A stretch of 64,000 nucleotides of DNA from Aromatoleum petrolei. Its GTDB lineage: Bacteria; Pseudomonadota; Gammaproteobacteria; Burkholderiales; Rhodocyclaceae. Positions 25,355-33,544 of this stretch are shown piece after piece. The notes under the pieces are model-generated. The model was not told the origin of the DNA. It saw nothing but the letters and a program-made list of their open reading frames with translations, and searched no databases. Position numbers and translations under genes: made by a program. The first letter of the stretch is position 1. Each line of letters starts with the position of its first letter. The stretch is taken from assembly GCF_017894385.1 (NCBI RefSeq), contig NZ_CP059560.1, forward strand, positions 5,340,501 to 5,404,500, written 5' to 3'.

Positions 25355-28030
25355 TCAATCCAGGATCCCCAGCAACCTTGCACGATCCACGGCATGCCGG
25401 CGGTTCGCGGCGTTGAGCTTGGCCAGCAGGTTCCGCATGTGCCACTTGATCGTCTCGGGGCCGACGTCGAGGATGTTTGCGATTTCCTTGTTCGTACGGC
25501 CATGTGCCAGCGCGGCGAGGATCTCCATTTCGCGCGCCGACAGCTGCGCGGGGCGCTGGGTTGCCGCAGCGGTTTTCGGCGTCGCGGCCTTGGGCACCCA
25601 ACCGACGCGGCAGCGCTCGGTGGCGCGTTCGATGAAGGCGGGCGATACGCCGGCAGCGGCGCCGCAGCCGGAGCGGTCGAGTTCCGGAAGCACGTCGAGC
25701 GCCGCCGGCCAGTCGTCCGCGAGCACGCGCACGAGGCCGAAGGATTCGGCGAGACTCAGCGCCTCGGCGAGCAGCGGCGGACCCTCGGCGTCGTCGCGCA
25801 GGCTGCTGGCGCGCACGATGCGCACCGCGATCTGGTCGCGGCCGCGCCGCAACCGCGCGGCGATTTCGGCGGCGTGATCGAGCGCGGCCAGGGCCACCGT
25901 GTCGTCGTGCTCGAGCAGCGCGACGCGCGCCGCGGCGATCTCGCGGATCAGCCGCAGCTCGGCCTCGAGCCCGCGGTCGGCCCGCGCGGGGTCGCCAGCG
26001 ATCGCATCGAGGCCGTTCATCAGCATGCGGCACGACATGAGCCGGCTGCGAATCGCATGCTGGCGGATCTGTTCCCCGAGGCTCGCAGCGACGAGGCGCG
26101 GCTGGCCGCGCAGCTCGCCGATCGCGGCCAGGCTGTTGAGCGCGTCGAAGGCCTTGCCTTCGCTGCCCTTCTGGCTTTCGTAGCGCGCGAGGGTCAGGTA
26201 GGCGAGGATCACGGCGTCCGGCAGCGCGGCCTGCTCGATCAGGTCGAGTCGGTTCGCGAGCAGTGCGCGCGCCTCGTCCTCGGCGCCGAGTTCCCAGTTC
26301 GCGGCGGCGAGCCCTGCCGCGTGGATCGCGGCCGGCATCGACCGCCAGCCGGTCACGCTCTCCGCGCGTTCCAGCGCCGCAGCGAATACGCCGGCGGCTT
26401 CCTTCGCCTGGCCTTCGATCAGGTAGCTGAGCCCGACCGCGAATGCGCCGTAGATCGAATCGTAGAAACTGCGCGCCACCCGGCCGTGGCCGTCGGAGAT
26501 CTGCTGGTAGTAGCGCGCACGTTCGGGAAATCCGCTGTGGATCGCGATGAAGGACAGCGTGTTGCAGTAGAGCGGGCCGAGCGCGGGGTCGTAGGTGTCG
26601 ATGCACCCGCGCGCGCGCTGGTAGTCGTCGCAATGGATCGCCGCGGCCGAGCGCACGATGTTCGCCTGCAGCACGACCTCGGGCGTCACGCCCGGTCGCG
26701 CCAGGATCACGTCGGTGAGGCGCTCGGCGTCCTGCGGGCGGTAGCACAGCGCGCACGCCCAGGCGGCCGTGAGCTGGATGCCTTCGCGCCGCGCAATCTC
26801 CTCCGGCGGCAGGCGGTCAAGCCACGCGAGCACCTCGACGATGCGCCCCTGCACGCCGAGGTAACGCACGCGCTTCTCGATCCAGTCCATCGCCTCGGCG
26901 CGCAGGCCGCCGAGGAAGGCGTGCTCGGCGGCGTGCTCGAGCATGTCGTGCGCCGCGAACCATTCCGCCGCCTTGGCGTGCAGCGCGGTGCGTTCGCTGG
27001 CCGGCAGCTCCGCGAGCAGGCTCGCGAGGTACTCGCGGAACAACGGATGCATGCGATAGACGTCGCCACCATCGACCGACGTCACGAGGCCGGTCTGTTG
27101 TTCGAGCCGGACGAGGATCTCGGCCGCGTCGACGCCGCCCCCGAGCGCCGCGCACAGCCCCGGATGCAGGGTTTCGAGCAGGGACGCGCGCACCAGCATC
27201 GTGACCGCCCCTTCATCGAGACTTTCCAGCACGAATTGCGAGAAATAGCGCGCCACGTCCCCGCTCGCGCCTGACAGGCTCGCAACCGTCCCGGCGATGT
27301 CGCTGCGGCGGGCCATCGCCGAGGTCACGATCTGCAGCGCCATCGGCCAGCCTTCGGTGCGCTCGTGCAGGCGCGCGCCGGTTTCGATGTCGACCTCGTC
27401 GCCGAGGCGGCGGCGCAGGAAGCCGACCGTATCTTCCAGTCGGAGACGCAGGTCCTCGGTGACGAACTGGGTGTAGAGCCCGTGCGCGCGCAGTTCCTCG
27501 ACCGGGAATGGGGGGTCGGTGCGCGAGCTGACGACGACGTGAAAGTTGGACGGCGCGTTCGTGACGAGGTAGTAGATGAAATCGATCGCGTCGCGGTCGG
27601 CGAGCTGGTGCAGGTCGTCGATCAGCAGCCAGGTCGGGCGGGCGAGTTCGTGCAACTGCACGAGCAGCTCGCTCGCGGCCCACAGGTCCGCACCGGCCTG
27701 CCCCACCTGATCGAAGGCGCGCGCGGGCATTTCGAGCCCGAGCGCAGTGCTCAGCGACGCGATGATCGCGGGCGCGACGCTCGCCCGGTCGTCGCTGGCC
27801 TCGATGGTCAGCCACGCGACCGCGGCGCCGGGCGCCAGCAGTTCGCGCCGCAGCTGCACGAGCAGCGACGTCTTGCCGAAGCCCGCGAGCGAAGTCACCG
27901 CCACCAGCGGCTGCTCGACCGCCTCGCGCAGCCGCGCGAGCAGGCGCGGCGGGGCGACCGCCTGTCGCGCCGAGTGGGGCGGCATCGTCTTCAGGGCGAG
28001 ACGATACGGGACGGCGGCGGTCTTCTTCAT
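25355..28030 (-). CDS. MalT-like (LAL-type) LuxR-family ATP-dependent regulator
   Basis: An 891-aa regulator. An N-terminal STAND-type ATPase carries a Walker A-like SLAGFGKTSLL (near residue 50) and a Walker B-like WLLIDDLHQL. A long middle region of helical tetratricopeptide-like repeats follows, then a C-terminal LuxR helix-turn-helix (REMEILAALAHGRTNKEIAN; ETIKWHMRNLL). Such proteins bind an inducer and ATP, oligomerise, and activate catabolic operons. It starts 30 bp after the zinc-ribbon gene on the same strand with no good ribosome-binding site, so it may be read through from the iaa leftward arm. Its inducer and targets are unknown; an aromatic acid or CoA ester is a context guess. 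Confidence 0.85.
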   Translation of the reverse strand: MKKTAAVPYRLALKTMPPHSARQAVAPPRLLARLREAVEQPLVAVTSLAGFGKTSLLVQLRRELLAPGAAVAWLTIEASDDRASVAPAIIASLSTALGLEMPARAFDQVGQAGADLWAASELLVQLHELARPTWLLIDDLHQLADRDAIDFIYYLVTNAPSNFHVVVSSRTDPPFPVEELRAHGLYTQFVTEDLRLRLEDTVGFLRRRLGDEVDIETGARLHERTEGWPMALQIVTSAMARRSDIAGTVASLSGASGDVARYFSQFVLESLDEGAVTMLVRASLLETLHPGLCAALGGGVDAAEILVRLEQQTGLVTSVDGGDVYRMHPLFREYLASLLAELPASERTALHAKAAEWFAAHDMLEHAAEHAFLGGLRAEAMDWIEKRVRYLGVQGRIVEVLAWLDRLPPEEIARREGIQLTAAWACALCYRPQDAERLTDVILARPGVTPEVVLQANIVRSAAAIHCDDYQRARGCIDTYDPALGPLYCNTLSFIAIHSGFPERARYYQQISDGHGRVARSFYDSIYGAFAVGLSYLIEGQAKEAAGVFAAALERAESVTGWRSMPAAIHAAGLAAANWELGAEDEARALLANRLDLIEQAALPDAVILAYLTLARYESQKGSEGKAFDALNSLAAIGELRGQPRLVAASLGEQIRQHAIRSRLMSCRMLMNGLDAIAGDPARADRGLEAELRLIREIAAARVALLEHDDTVALAALDHAAEIAARLRRGRDQIAVRIVRASSLRDDAEGPPLLAEALSLAESFGLVRVLADDWPAALDVLPELDRSGCGAAAGVSPAFIERATERCRVGWVPKAATPKTAAATQRPAQLSAREMEILAALAHGRTNKEIANILDVGPETIKWHMRNLLAKLNAANRRHAVDRARLLGILD

Positions 28031-28060
28031 CGGCGTTCGGCAAACTCCATGTAGCGGACC

Positions 28061-28279
28061 CTAGCGCGCGGCGGGATCGGCGGGCGCCCCCGGTGCGGCA
28101 CCGCCGCAGGTCGCCTCGCGTGCGCGAAAACGCTCCACGGCCTGGTTGAACTCGGCGATGGATTCGGCGCTCACCTTCGTGCCGCACTCGTAGCAGGTGT
28201 CGTTGATGCGGTCGAACCAGCGGCAGCCGCACTGCTCGCACGCAAGCTCGGGCGCGCCGGCGGGATTGTGGAAGATCAT
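28061..28279 (-). CDS. Small zinc-ribbon protein
   Basis: A 72-aa protein with two CxxC knuckles separated by 11 residues (first knuckle CEQC, second CYEC), a zinc-ribbon pattern; the remainder is charged and Ala/Pro-rich. Its ATG overlaps the stop of the upstream gene as ATGA, which implies translational coupling and supports it as a real gene. Thiolases of the SCP2-like type often need a small zinc-finger/DUF35 partner, as with BbsA-BbsB of anaerobic toluene degradation. This protein might play that part for the iaa thiolase, but it lacks the OB-fold extension of DUF35. I do not recognise a specific family. Confidence 0.72.
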   Translation of the reverse strand: MIFHNPAGAPELACEQCGCRWFDRINDTCYECGTKVSAESIAEFNQAVERFRAREATCGGAAPGAPADPAAR

Positions 28280-28767
28280 CGGCAGGCCCCGAGGAAGGCA
28301 AGGCCGAGCGTATCGAGGAATTCCTCGTAGCCCGCGTCCTGCAATTCGAATTTCGTGCGCAGCACGAAGAACATGATATGCCCCTGCCGGATCAGTCGCT
28401 TGATCAGCGACAAGGTGTCGCCGGCAAGGCTCGCGCGCATCGCTTCGAGCGCCGCGTCGTCGGCGACGAAGAGCAGATCCACGCGCGCCTCCTGGAAGCC
28501 CGCGTAGCGCATCACGCCGGCCGACATGCCGCTGCCGTCGTTGAGCCATTTCATCATCGGCACCTCGCCCGCGGCCTCGACCAGCCCCGCGACGTGCTTG
28601 CCGGGCTGTATGCCCGAGCCGCTCCGCGGCACGAAGCCGACCGACGAGCCTTCGACCATGTCGGTGAAGAGCCCGTTGTAGCGGTCGAGCATCGCCTGCC
28701 ACGGCGCCATGTCGCCGAAGGCATCCCCGGCTGTCGCCGGCGCGTCCGCTTCCAGTTCAATCTGCAT
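28276..28767 (-). CDS. Conserved-looking protein of unknown function (163 aa)
   Basis: Soluble, no signal peptide, no membrane helix, and only one Cys (near the C-terminus). A GGAGG site five bases from the ATG and overlaps with both neighbours (11 bp with the thioesterase gene, 4 bp with the zinc-ribbon gene) argue strongly for a real, coupled gene. Visible stretches include PGKHVAGLVEAAGEVPMMKW and LIRQGHIMFFVLRTKFELQD, but I recognise no family. Because it lies in the leftward iaa arm between CoA-thioester enzymes, it may be an accessory or chaperone-type protein for that pathway. No function is claimed. Confidence 0.8.
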   Translation of the reverse strand: MQIELEADAPATAGDAFGDMAPWQAMLDRYNGLFTDMVEGSSVGFVPRSGSGIQPGKHVAGLVEAAGEVPMMKWLNDGSGMSAGVMRYAGFQEARVDLLFVADDAALEAMRASLAGDTLSLIKRLIRQGHIMFFVLRTKFELQDAGYEEFLDTLGLAFLGACR

Positions 28768-29320
28768 GCTTGCCTCCGTCAGTGGCCCGCCGGTTGCCGT
28801 CGGCGGGCAGGGAAAGAGCATCGGCCGCGAGTTCCGGCACGGGCTGACAATAGCGCCCAAGGCAGGCACGGATGTCCGGCGGAATCGGCACCGAATTCAT
28901 CGTCTCGAGGTCCATCGTGACGAGCGTCTGCCGGGCCCGCAGGCGCAACTCGTCGCCGACCCGGCCCTGCACGTCGAGACCGATCGAGCTTTCGCCGATG
29001 CGCGTGACGGTGAGCCCGAGCATGAGCGCGTCACCCATCCTGCTCGGCCGCGTGAAGGTGCAGTCCATGCGCACCGTCGGAATTCCGAGCCGGCGCGTCA
29101 TGATCAGATCCGCGAACGAGGTGCCGAGCCCGTCCGTCAGCCAGTCCTCGACGAGCCCGTTGAGGAGCACGAAATACTGCGGGTAGAACACGATGCCGGC
29201 CGGGTCGCAGTGCGCGAAGCGCACCAGCACCTCGCGCTCGAACATTGCCGGCCGCGCCGGAGCGGGTGTCTTCGCTCCGACCTCGCCGACGAACGCGATC
29301 GCGCTGCTGAGGTCTGTCAT
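28757..29320 (-). CDS. 4-hydroxybenzoyl-CoA thioesterase-like acyl-CoA thioesterase
   Basis: A 187-aa hot-dog-fold protein. The motif FAHCDPAGIVFYPQYF contains the catalytic Asp (about residue 39) in the DPAG context of Pseudomonas-type 4-hydroxybenzoyl-CoA thioesterase. Substrate-tunnel residues differ, so the acyl group is not predictable. AGGAGACAGGACG precedes the start at 29320. It lies 87 bp after the fused dehydrogenase/hydratase gene and overlaps the next gene. Within the indole-acetate region it could hydrolyse 2-aminobenzoyl-CoA or stalled CoA esters to recycle CoA when flow is blocked, which is inference. Confidence 0.85.
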   Translation of the reverse strand: MTDLSSAIAFVGEVGAKTPAPARPAMFEREVLVRFAHCDPAGIVFYPQYFVLLNGLVEDWLTDGLGTSFADLIMTRRLGIPTVRMDCTFTRPSRMGDALMLGLTVTRIGESSIGLDVQGRVGDELRLRARQTLVTMDLETMNSVPIPPDIRACLGRYCQPVPELAADALSLPADGNRRATDGGKHAD

Positions 29321-29407
29321 CGTCCTGTCTCCTATGCGCGTGGTCATGGGCTCAATGTATCCACGCGCCGCTGCGGGCGCCCCCCCCACCCGGTATGGCC
29401 CGGGCCA

Positions 29408-31423
29408 TCACGGCGTCTTCGTGAAATCCGGCTTGCGCTTTTCCTGGAAGGCGGTGATGCCCTCGCGGGCGGCTGCCGTGCAGGCGCTGTCGCCCCAGGC
29501 CAGGTAGCCGATCTCCAGCGCCTCCTCGAAGGTCGGCGCGGCCGCCGCGGCCTCGACGGCCCGCTCGAGGATGCCGATGACTTCGGCACTGAGCGGCTGG
29601 CCATTGGCGGCGACCGGGGCAATGGGGTCGAGCGGGGCGATCTGCACCACGCCGTCGGGGATGCCGCCCACCCTGCCCTCCAGGGCCTTGACGCGGGCAA
29701 CGGCCGCGCGGATGAGTTCCGGGTAGTCGCGGGCGAGCCCGTCGACGATGCCCAGCTCGAACGCCCGCGTCGCCTTCAGCCGCTCGGCCCGGCGCAGCAT
29801 GCCGTGGAACTCGGCCGACGCCTGCGGCCAGCGCCGGTATGGCACGACCATCGCGCCGATGCCGTGGACGATGCCGAGCGTGATCTCGGGCATCTGCATC
29901 CAGGCGCTCGCCTGCGCGACGATACCGTGGCAACGCATCGCCAGCTCGAAGCCGCCGCCCAGCGCCATGCCGTTGATCGCGGCGACGACCGGTTTCTTCA
30001 TGCGGTCGAGGTGCACCAGCAGGCGCGAACAGTCGCGGGCGTACTGCGCGGAGGACGGCGCATCGCCGAGCATGTTCACGAAGCGCCCGATGTCGCCGCC
30101 GGCGCAGAAGGCGCGATTGCCGTAGCCGACGAGGACGAAACCCGCCACCGCGGGGTCCTCTTCGAAGTACCGGATGACCGACAGGATCTCGTCGGTCAAT
30201 TCATCGTGGAGCGCGTTCAGAGCTTCGGGGCGGCGCAGCGTGATGACCTTGACGTCGCCGATGTCGTCGACGAGCACATGACGCAGGAAGCCCTGGTAGT
30301 CGCCGAGCGGCTTCCGGGCGGCGGGCATGCCGCGCCGCTCGCTGCAAAAGCGCGCGAGCATGCGGCCGGCTTCGCCGTCGCCGAGGTCGCGCATCAATTC
30401 GAGCGGCCCCTTCTTGAACCCGAGCGCCTGTCGGCAGCCGAAATCGAGGTCGGCCGGCTCGCCGATGTCGCGGTCGAGGATGTCCACGGTCTGCGAGAAC
30501 AGCACCCCGAGCAGACGCTCACGCACCGTCGCTGTAAGGTCGTCCGCGACAGTAAGCGGCTTGCCGGGGGGCACCGTCAGCCAGCGGTCGACCGAACGGA
30601 ACACCGGGGCCGGACGGTAGTGCTCGCCTTCGACTTCGGCCTGCAGCATGTTCGTCTCGGTAATGATCGGGTTGCCGTTGGCGAGGTTCAGCACGAAGAA
30701 CGGCCCGGCGTGCACGAACTCGCCCGCGACGCTGTCGATCTCCGCCGCGGTCGCGCGCTCGAGCAGCAGTCCGGACTCGTTGCACCAGTTGTCGAAGATC
30801 CGGTCGAGCATGAAGCACGCGACATCGTCGGTGACGAGGGGCACCTTCCCGGTCGAACAGAAGACCCAGCGCAGGTATTCGACGACGGCAGGATCGGTAC
30901 GCGCCCAGCGGACGACCTCGACGACCGGGTTGCGCCAGGCCGGCGCGAAGAAGTGCGTGACGGTGGCACGCTCGGGATGCTTCAGCGCGGAGAAGATCTG
31001 CTCGGCCGGCAGCGAACTCGTGTTCGACGTGATCAGCGCGTCCGCGCGGACGACGGCCTCGACGTCGGCGAAGATACGGCGTTTCAACGCGAGGTTCTCG
31101 GTCGCCGCTTCGAGCACCCAGTCCGCTTCCGCGAGATCGCGATAGTCGCGCGTGCCGACCACGCCGGCGGTGACCGCCGCGGCTTCGGCCTCGCTCATCT
31201 TGCCTTTCGCGACCGCTTTCGCCGCGTAATCGGCGAAGCGCTGCAACGCGCGGTCGAGCGCCGCCTGGGCAACGTCGACGAGGATCAGCTTCAGGCCCGG
31301 CAATGCGCTCTTCAGGTAATAGCCGATATCCGGGCCTATCGTGCCGGCACCGATTATCGCGACGGTTTGCGGCAGCGGGCGCTGCGGCGTGGCGAGCAAC
31401 GGATTGGCGAAACGGGTGACCAT
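29408..31423 (-). CDS. Fused 3-hydroxyacyl-CoA dehydrogenase/enoyl-CoA hydratase
   Basis: A 671-aa bifunctional beta-oxidation enzyme with domain order reversed relative to FadB. Residues about 18-320 are the NAD-dependent dehydrogenase (IGAGTIGPDIGYYL; catalytic His in THFFAPAWRNPVVEV), and about 400-670 the crotonase domain (oxyanion-hole motif AFCAGGDIG; Glu in MPEITLGIVHGIG). AAGGAGG sets the start at 31423. In the anaerobic indole-acetate pathway such a fusion hydrates 2-aminocinnamoyl-CoA and oxidises the alcohol to the 3-oxo ester for thiolysis. It is the first gene of the leftward arm, and a palindrome at 31567-31580 lies in its promoter region. Confidence 0.9.
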   Translation of the reverse strand: MVTRFANPLLATPQRPLPQTVAIIGAGTIGPDIGYYLKSALPGLKLILVDVAQAALDRALQRFADYAAKAVAKGKMSEAEAAAVTAGVVGTRDYRDLAEADWVLEAATENLALKRRIFADVEAVVRADALITSNTSSLPAEQIFSALKHPERATVTHFFAPAWRNPVVEVVRWARTDPAVVEYLRWVFCSTGKVPLVTDDVACFMLDRIFDNWCNESGLLLERATAAEIDSVAGEFVHAGPFFVLNLANGNPIITETNMLQAEVEGEHYRPAPVFRSVDRWLTVPPGKPLTVADDLTATVRERLLGVLFSQTVDILDRDIGEPADLDFGCRQALGFKKGPLELMRDLGDGEAGRMLARFCSERRGMPAARKPLGDYQGFLRHVLVDDIGDVKVITLRRPEALNALHDELTDEILSVIRYFEEDPAVAGFVLVGYGNRAFCAGGDIGRFVNMLGDAPSSAQYARDCSRLLVHLDRMKKPVVAAINGMALGGGFELAMRCHGIVAQASAWMQMPEITLGIVHGIGAMVVPYRRWPQASAEFHGMLRRAERLKATRAFELGIVDGLARDYPELIRAAVARVKALEGRVGGIPDGVVQIAPLDPIAPVAANGQPLSAEVIGILERAVEAAAAAPTFEEALEIGYLAWGDSACTAAAREGITAFQEKRKPDFTKTP

Positions 31424-31539
31424 CTGGGAGCCTCCTTCGGTAGTCTCAAGCGGCGAGCCGTCTTTGCGGCGCGCATTCTTATCGGCCGGCCACACGGCGC
31501 CGGCCGGCGAACTCCTCTGGGGCACCCGTACAGGGCGGT

Positions 31540-31567
31540 CGGCGGATTTCAGCCGCCGTTTTGTTTT
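31540..31567 (+). terminator. Terminator-like hairpin on the plus strand in the iaa leader
   Basis: CGGCGG and CCGCCG form a six-base-pair stem around ATTTCAG, followed by TTTTGTTTT. The orientation is rightward although no rightward gene precedes it, and its U-run touches the palindrome at 31567-31580. It may stop antisense transcription toward the operator, or be a leader hairpin for the leftward mRNA. Confidence 0.5.
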
Positions 31568-31580
31568 AATGTATACAGTA
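31567..31580. promoter_or_regulatory. Operator candidate TAATGTATACAGTA (leftward iaa arm)
   Basis: A 14-base near-palindrome (one mismatch) centred on GTATAC, 144 bp upstream of the fused dehydrogenase/hydratase start. It differs by one base from the perfect palindrome upstream of the GntR gene. GntR-family FCD-type repressors often bind sites with a GTATAC core. Confidence 0.7.
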
Positions 31581-31657
31581 TCCTGTGCACTGAAGAAAAA
31601 AAGCAACCACTCCAGGCGCCGGTAATGGAACGACGCCATCGAGATCGACGGATATCT

Positions 31658-32572
31658 TCAGGAAGCGGGCCGAACCTTCGATGCGACGCCGGGCGATTCC
31701 ACACCGCGGCGCAGCGTGTCCACCATGGCCGCGGCGATCTCGTCGGTCGAACGCCGGCCTTCGCGATACCAGACGTGCACCCAGTTCAGGAAGCTCAGGA
31801 GCATCAGCCGCAGCAGGCTGCGGTCGGCATGCGGGGCGAGCGGCAACTCATCGATGAGCCCGCGGTAGACGTCCTCATACGCTTCCCGCATCGGACGGAT
31901 CTTCGCGAAGAGTTCCGGGTTGCCGGTCATCGCGAGGCTGTGGCCGGTGACGCGGTCGATGTAGCTGCCGCTGGTGATCGCGGCGATGTGCACCTGGCAG
32001 ACACGGGTGAGCCGCTCCCAAGGGTCGCTGGAAGCCGTCAGCGCCTCTGCCACGGCGGCCATCAGGCGCCGGAAGCCCTCTCCATGCACGGCGAGATAGA
32101 GCTCGTCCTTGGATGCAAAGTAATGGTAGATCGACCCCGGCAACAGCCCGACCCGGCGGGCAATGTCGCGAATGGAGGTGCTGTCGTAGCCCTGCTCCGC
32201 AAAGAGCGCAGCCGCCGCATCGAGGATCACCTGACGGCGGTCGATCGGCTCACCGTCCGTCGCGGCGTCGCCTAAGACGAGCTGCGCGGCGAGCGCCCCG
32301 CGTTCCAGCAATCCGCGCTGCGAGTCGGTGAGCGCCGCCACGCCCTCGCGCGACGATTGCGCGATCGCCCGCAAGCGCTTCACCGCGGTCTCGAGGTCGT
32401 GCTTCTGCCAGATGTAGCGCACCCCCGAGGGCGAAACCACGAATCCGTCACGCCGCAGCCGGGCCGACACCGCTGCCTGCCCCAATTGCGGCTCGTCGCG
32501 AGCGAGTCGAAGGATCGCAGCCTCGACGTCCGGGGCGCGACGCTCTTCTTCATGGCAGGCATCAAGGCTCAT
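31658..32572 (-). CDS. TetR-family regulator with extra N-terminal helix-turn-helix domain
   Basis: A 304-aa protein, about 100 residues longer than usual TetR regulators. Residues about 10-75 form an additional winged-helix-like segment (LGQAAVSARLRRDGFVVSPS, then VRYIWQKHDLETAVKRL), similar to helix-turn-helix domains of transposases. The TetR DNA-binding domain follows at about 110-155 (AAALFAEQGYDSTSIRDIAR; GLLPGSIYHYFASKDELY), then a helical ligand domain. AGGTGA eight bases upstream favours the ATG at 32572; an ATG at 32578 and a GTG at 32581 are alternatives. It lies between the two iaa arms and divergently from GntR, so it may control either arm in response to a CoA ester. Confidence 0.85.
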   Translation of the reverse strand: MSLDACHEEERRAPDVEAAILRLARDEPQLGQAAVSARLRRDGFVVSPSGVRYIWQKHDLETAVKRLRAIAQSSREGVAALTDSQRGLLERGALAAQLVLGDAATDGEPIDRRQVILDAAAALFAEQGYDSTSIRDIARRVGLLPGSIYHYFASKDELYLAVHGEGFRRLMAAVAEALTASSDPWERLTRVCQVHIAAITSGSYIDRVTGHSLAMTGNPELFAKIRPMREAYEDVYRGLIDELPLAPHADRSLLRLMLLSFLNWVHVWYREGRRSTDEIAAAMVDTLRRGVESPGVASKVRPAS

Positions 32573-32739
32573 GCACATCACCTAATTGATTGGATATCCA
32601 TCATAGCCAAGCGGCCGCCGTGCCGGCAAACTGCTGCAGCGGCTTTCGGTGGCGGACAGTCTCGAATGCAGGACCGGCGAAGTCCGTGTCGAAGCCGATT
32701 CCACCCGCGAAGACAAGATGCACTTTACACCCTAAAAAA

Positions 32740-32753
32740 TACTGTATACAGTA
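32740..32753. promoter_or_regulatory. Operator candidate TACTGTATACAGTA (rightward iaa arm)
   Basis: A perfect 14-base palindrome ending 28 bp before the GntR start and overlapping promoter-like bases (TTTACA at 32724-32729 and TATACA at 32745-32750, spacing shorter than ideal). The 12-mer ATACTGTATACA is shared with the site upstream of the leftward arm. Autoregulation by GntR and shared control of both arms is the simplest reading. Confidence 0.78.
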
Positions 32754-32781
32754 CACATCAACTCGAAAGCCGCCGCCAACA

Positions 32782-33489
32782 ATGAACCATCAAAGGCTCC
32801 AGAAAATGGTTTCCACGCTTCAGCCTGTCGAACGTCCTCTTGCCCTCGGTGAACGGGTCTATCACACCTTGCGCGATCATCTGCGCAACGGTCAGATCCT
32901 CGCCGGCCAGCCGCTGCAGGAAGTCCAGCTCGCCGAAAAGCTCGGCGTCTCGCGGACTCCCGTGCGTGAAGCCTTGCGCCGCCTCGCCAGCGAAGGCCTG
33001 CTCGTGTCCGACAACCGCAGTTTCGTCGTGCCGGCGCTGACGCTGCAGGACGTCAACGACATCTACGAGATCCGCTTCCTCATCGAACCGGCCGCGATCC
33101 GCAGCATCGCCCCGCTGACACGTTCGCCGCAGGGACGCCGCGGCATCGAGGACGCGCTCGCCGCGATCGTTCGAGCGCACAAGGTCGGCAACGCCGAGGC
33201 ATTCCGCGACGCGACGATCTGCTTCCGCGCGGCGTGGCTCGCGCTGGTGCCGAATCCGCGGCTCGTGCGCATCGTCGAACAGTACGCCGACCACATGCAG
33301 CGCATCCGCACGCTGACGCTGGACGATCCGGAGATCCGCACGATCGTGCTGCGCGGCCTGAACCGCATCTCGGCCGCACTGGCCGCGGGGGACGGCGACA
33401 CCGCCGCGACGGCCATGCTCGAACACCTGGTCGAGGCGAAGCGCGCATTTATCGCCGCCGTCGGCCTCACCGAAGACGGCCGGGCCTGA
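32782..33489 (+). CDS. GntR-family (FCD subfamily) regulator of the iaa genes
   Basis: A 235-aa regulator. It has an N-terminal winged helix (LAEKLGVSRTPVREALRRLA, about residues 52-71) and a C-terminal all-helical FCD ligand domain with the characteristic NDIYEIRFLIEPAAIR and a metal/ligand-binding His in LEHLVEAK. A GntR gene is a recognised member of the auxin-degradation cluster in Aromatoleum. The ATG at 32782 has a weak ribosome-binding site; Met9 (32806) behind AAAGG is an alternative start. It is the first gene of the rightward arm, 55 bp ahead of the thiolase gene, and has a perfect palindrome in its promoter. Confidence 0.88.
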   Translation: MNHQRLQKMVSTLQPVERPLALGERVYHTLRDHLRNGQILAGQPLQEVQLAEKLGVSRTPVREALRRLASEGLLVSDNRSFVVPALTLQDVNDIYEIRFLIEPAAIRSIAPLTRSPQGRRGIEDALAAIVRAHKVGNAEAFRDATICFRAAWLALVPNPRLVRIVEQYADHMQRIRTLTLDDPEIRTIVLRGLNRISAALAAGDGDTAATAMLEHLVEAKRAFIAAVGLTEDGRA

Positions 33490-33544
33490 CCCAGGCATTC
33501 GGCCGTTCGTGCACCAGAAGAAAAAAGACCGGAGACCGCAGACG

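Noticed and set aside
28709-32275. A 1188-codon rightward open frame opposite the thioesterase, fused dehydrogenase and TetR genes
   Set aside because: It is antisense to several genes with clear family motifs, and its product is Arg/His/Asp-rich without any recognisable motif. It is a by-product of high GC content.
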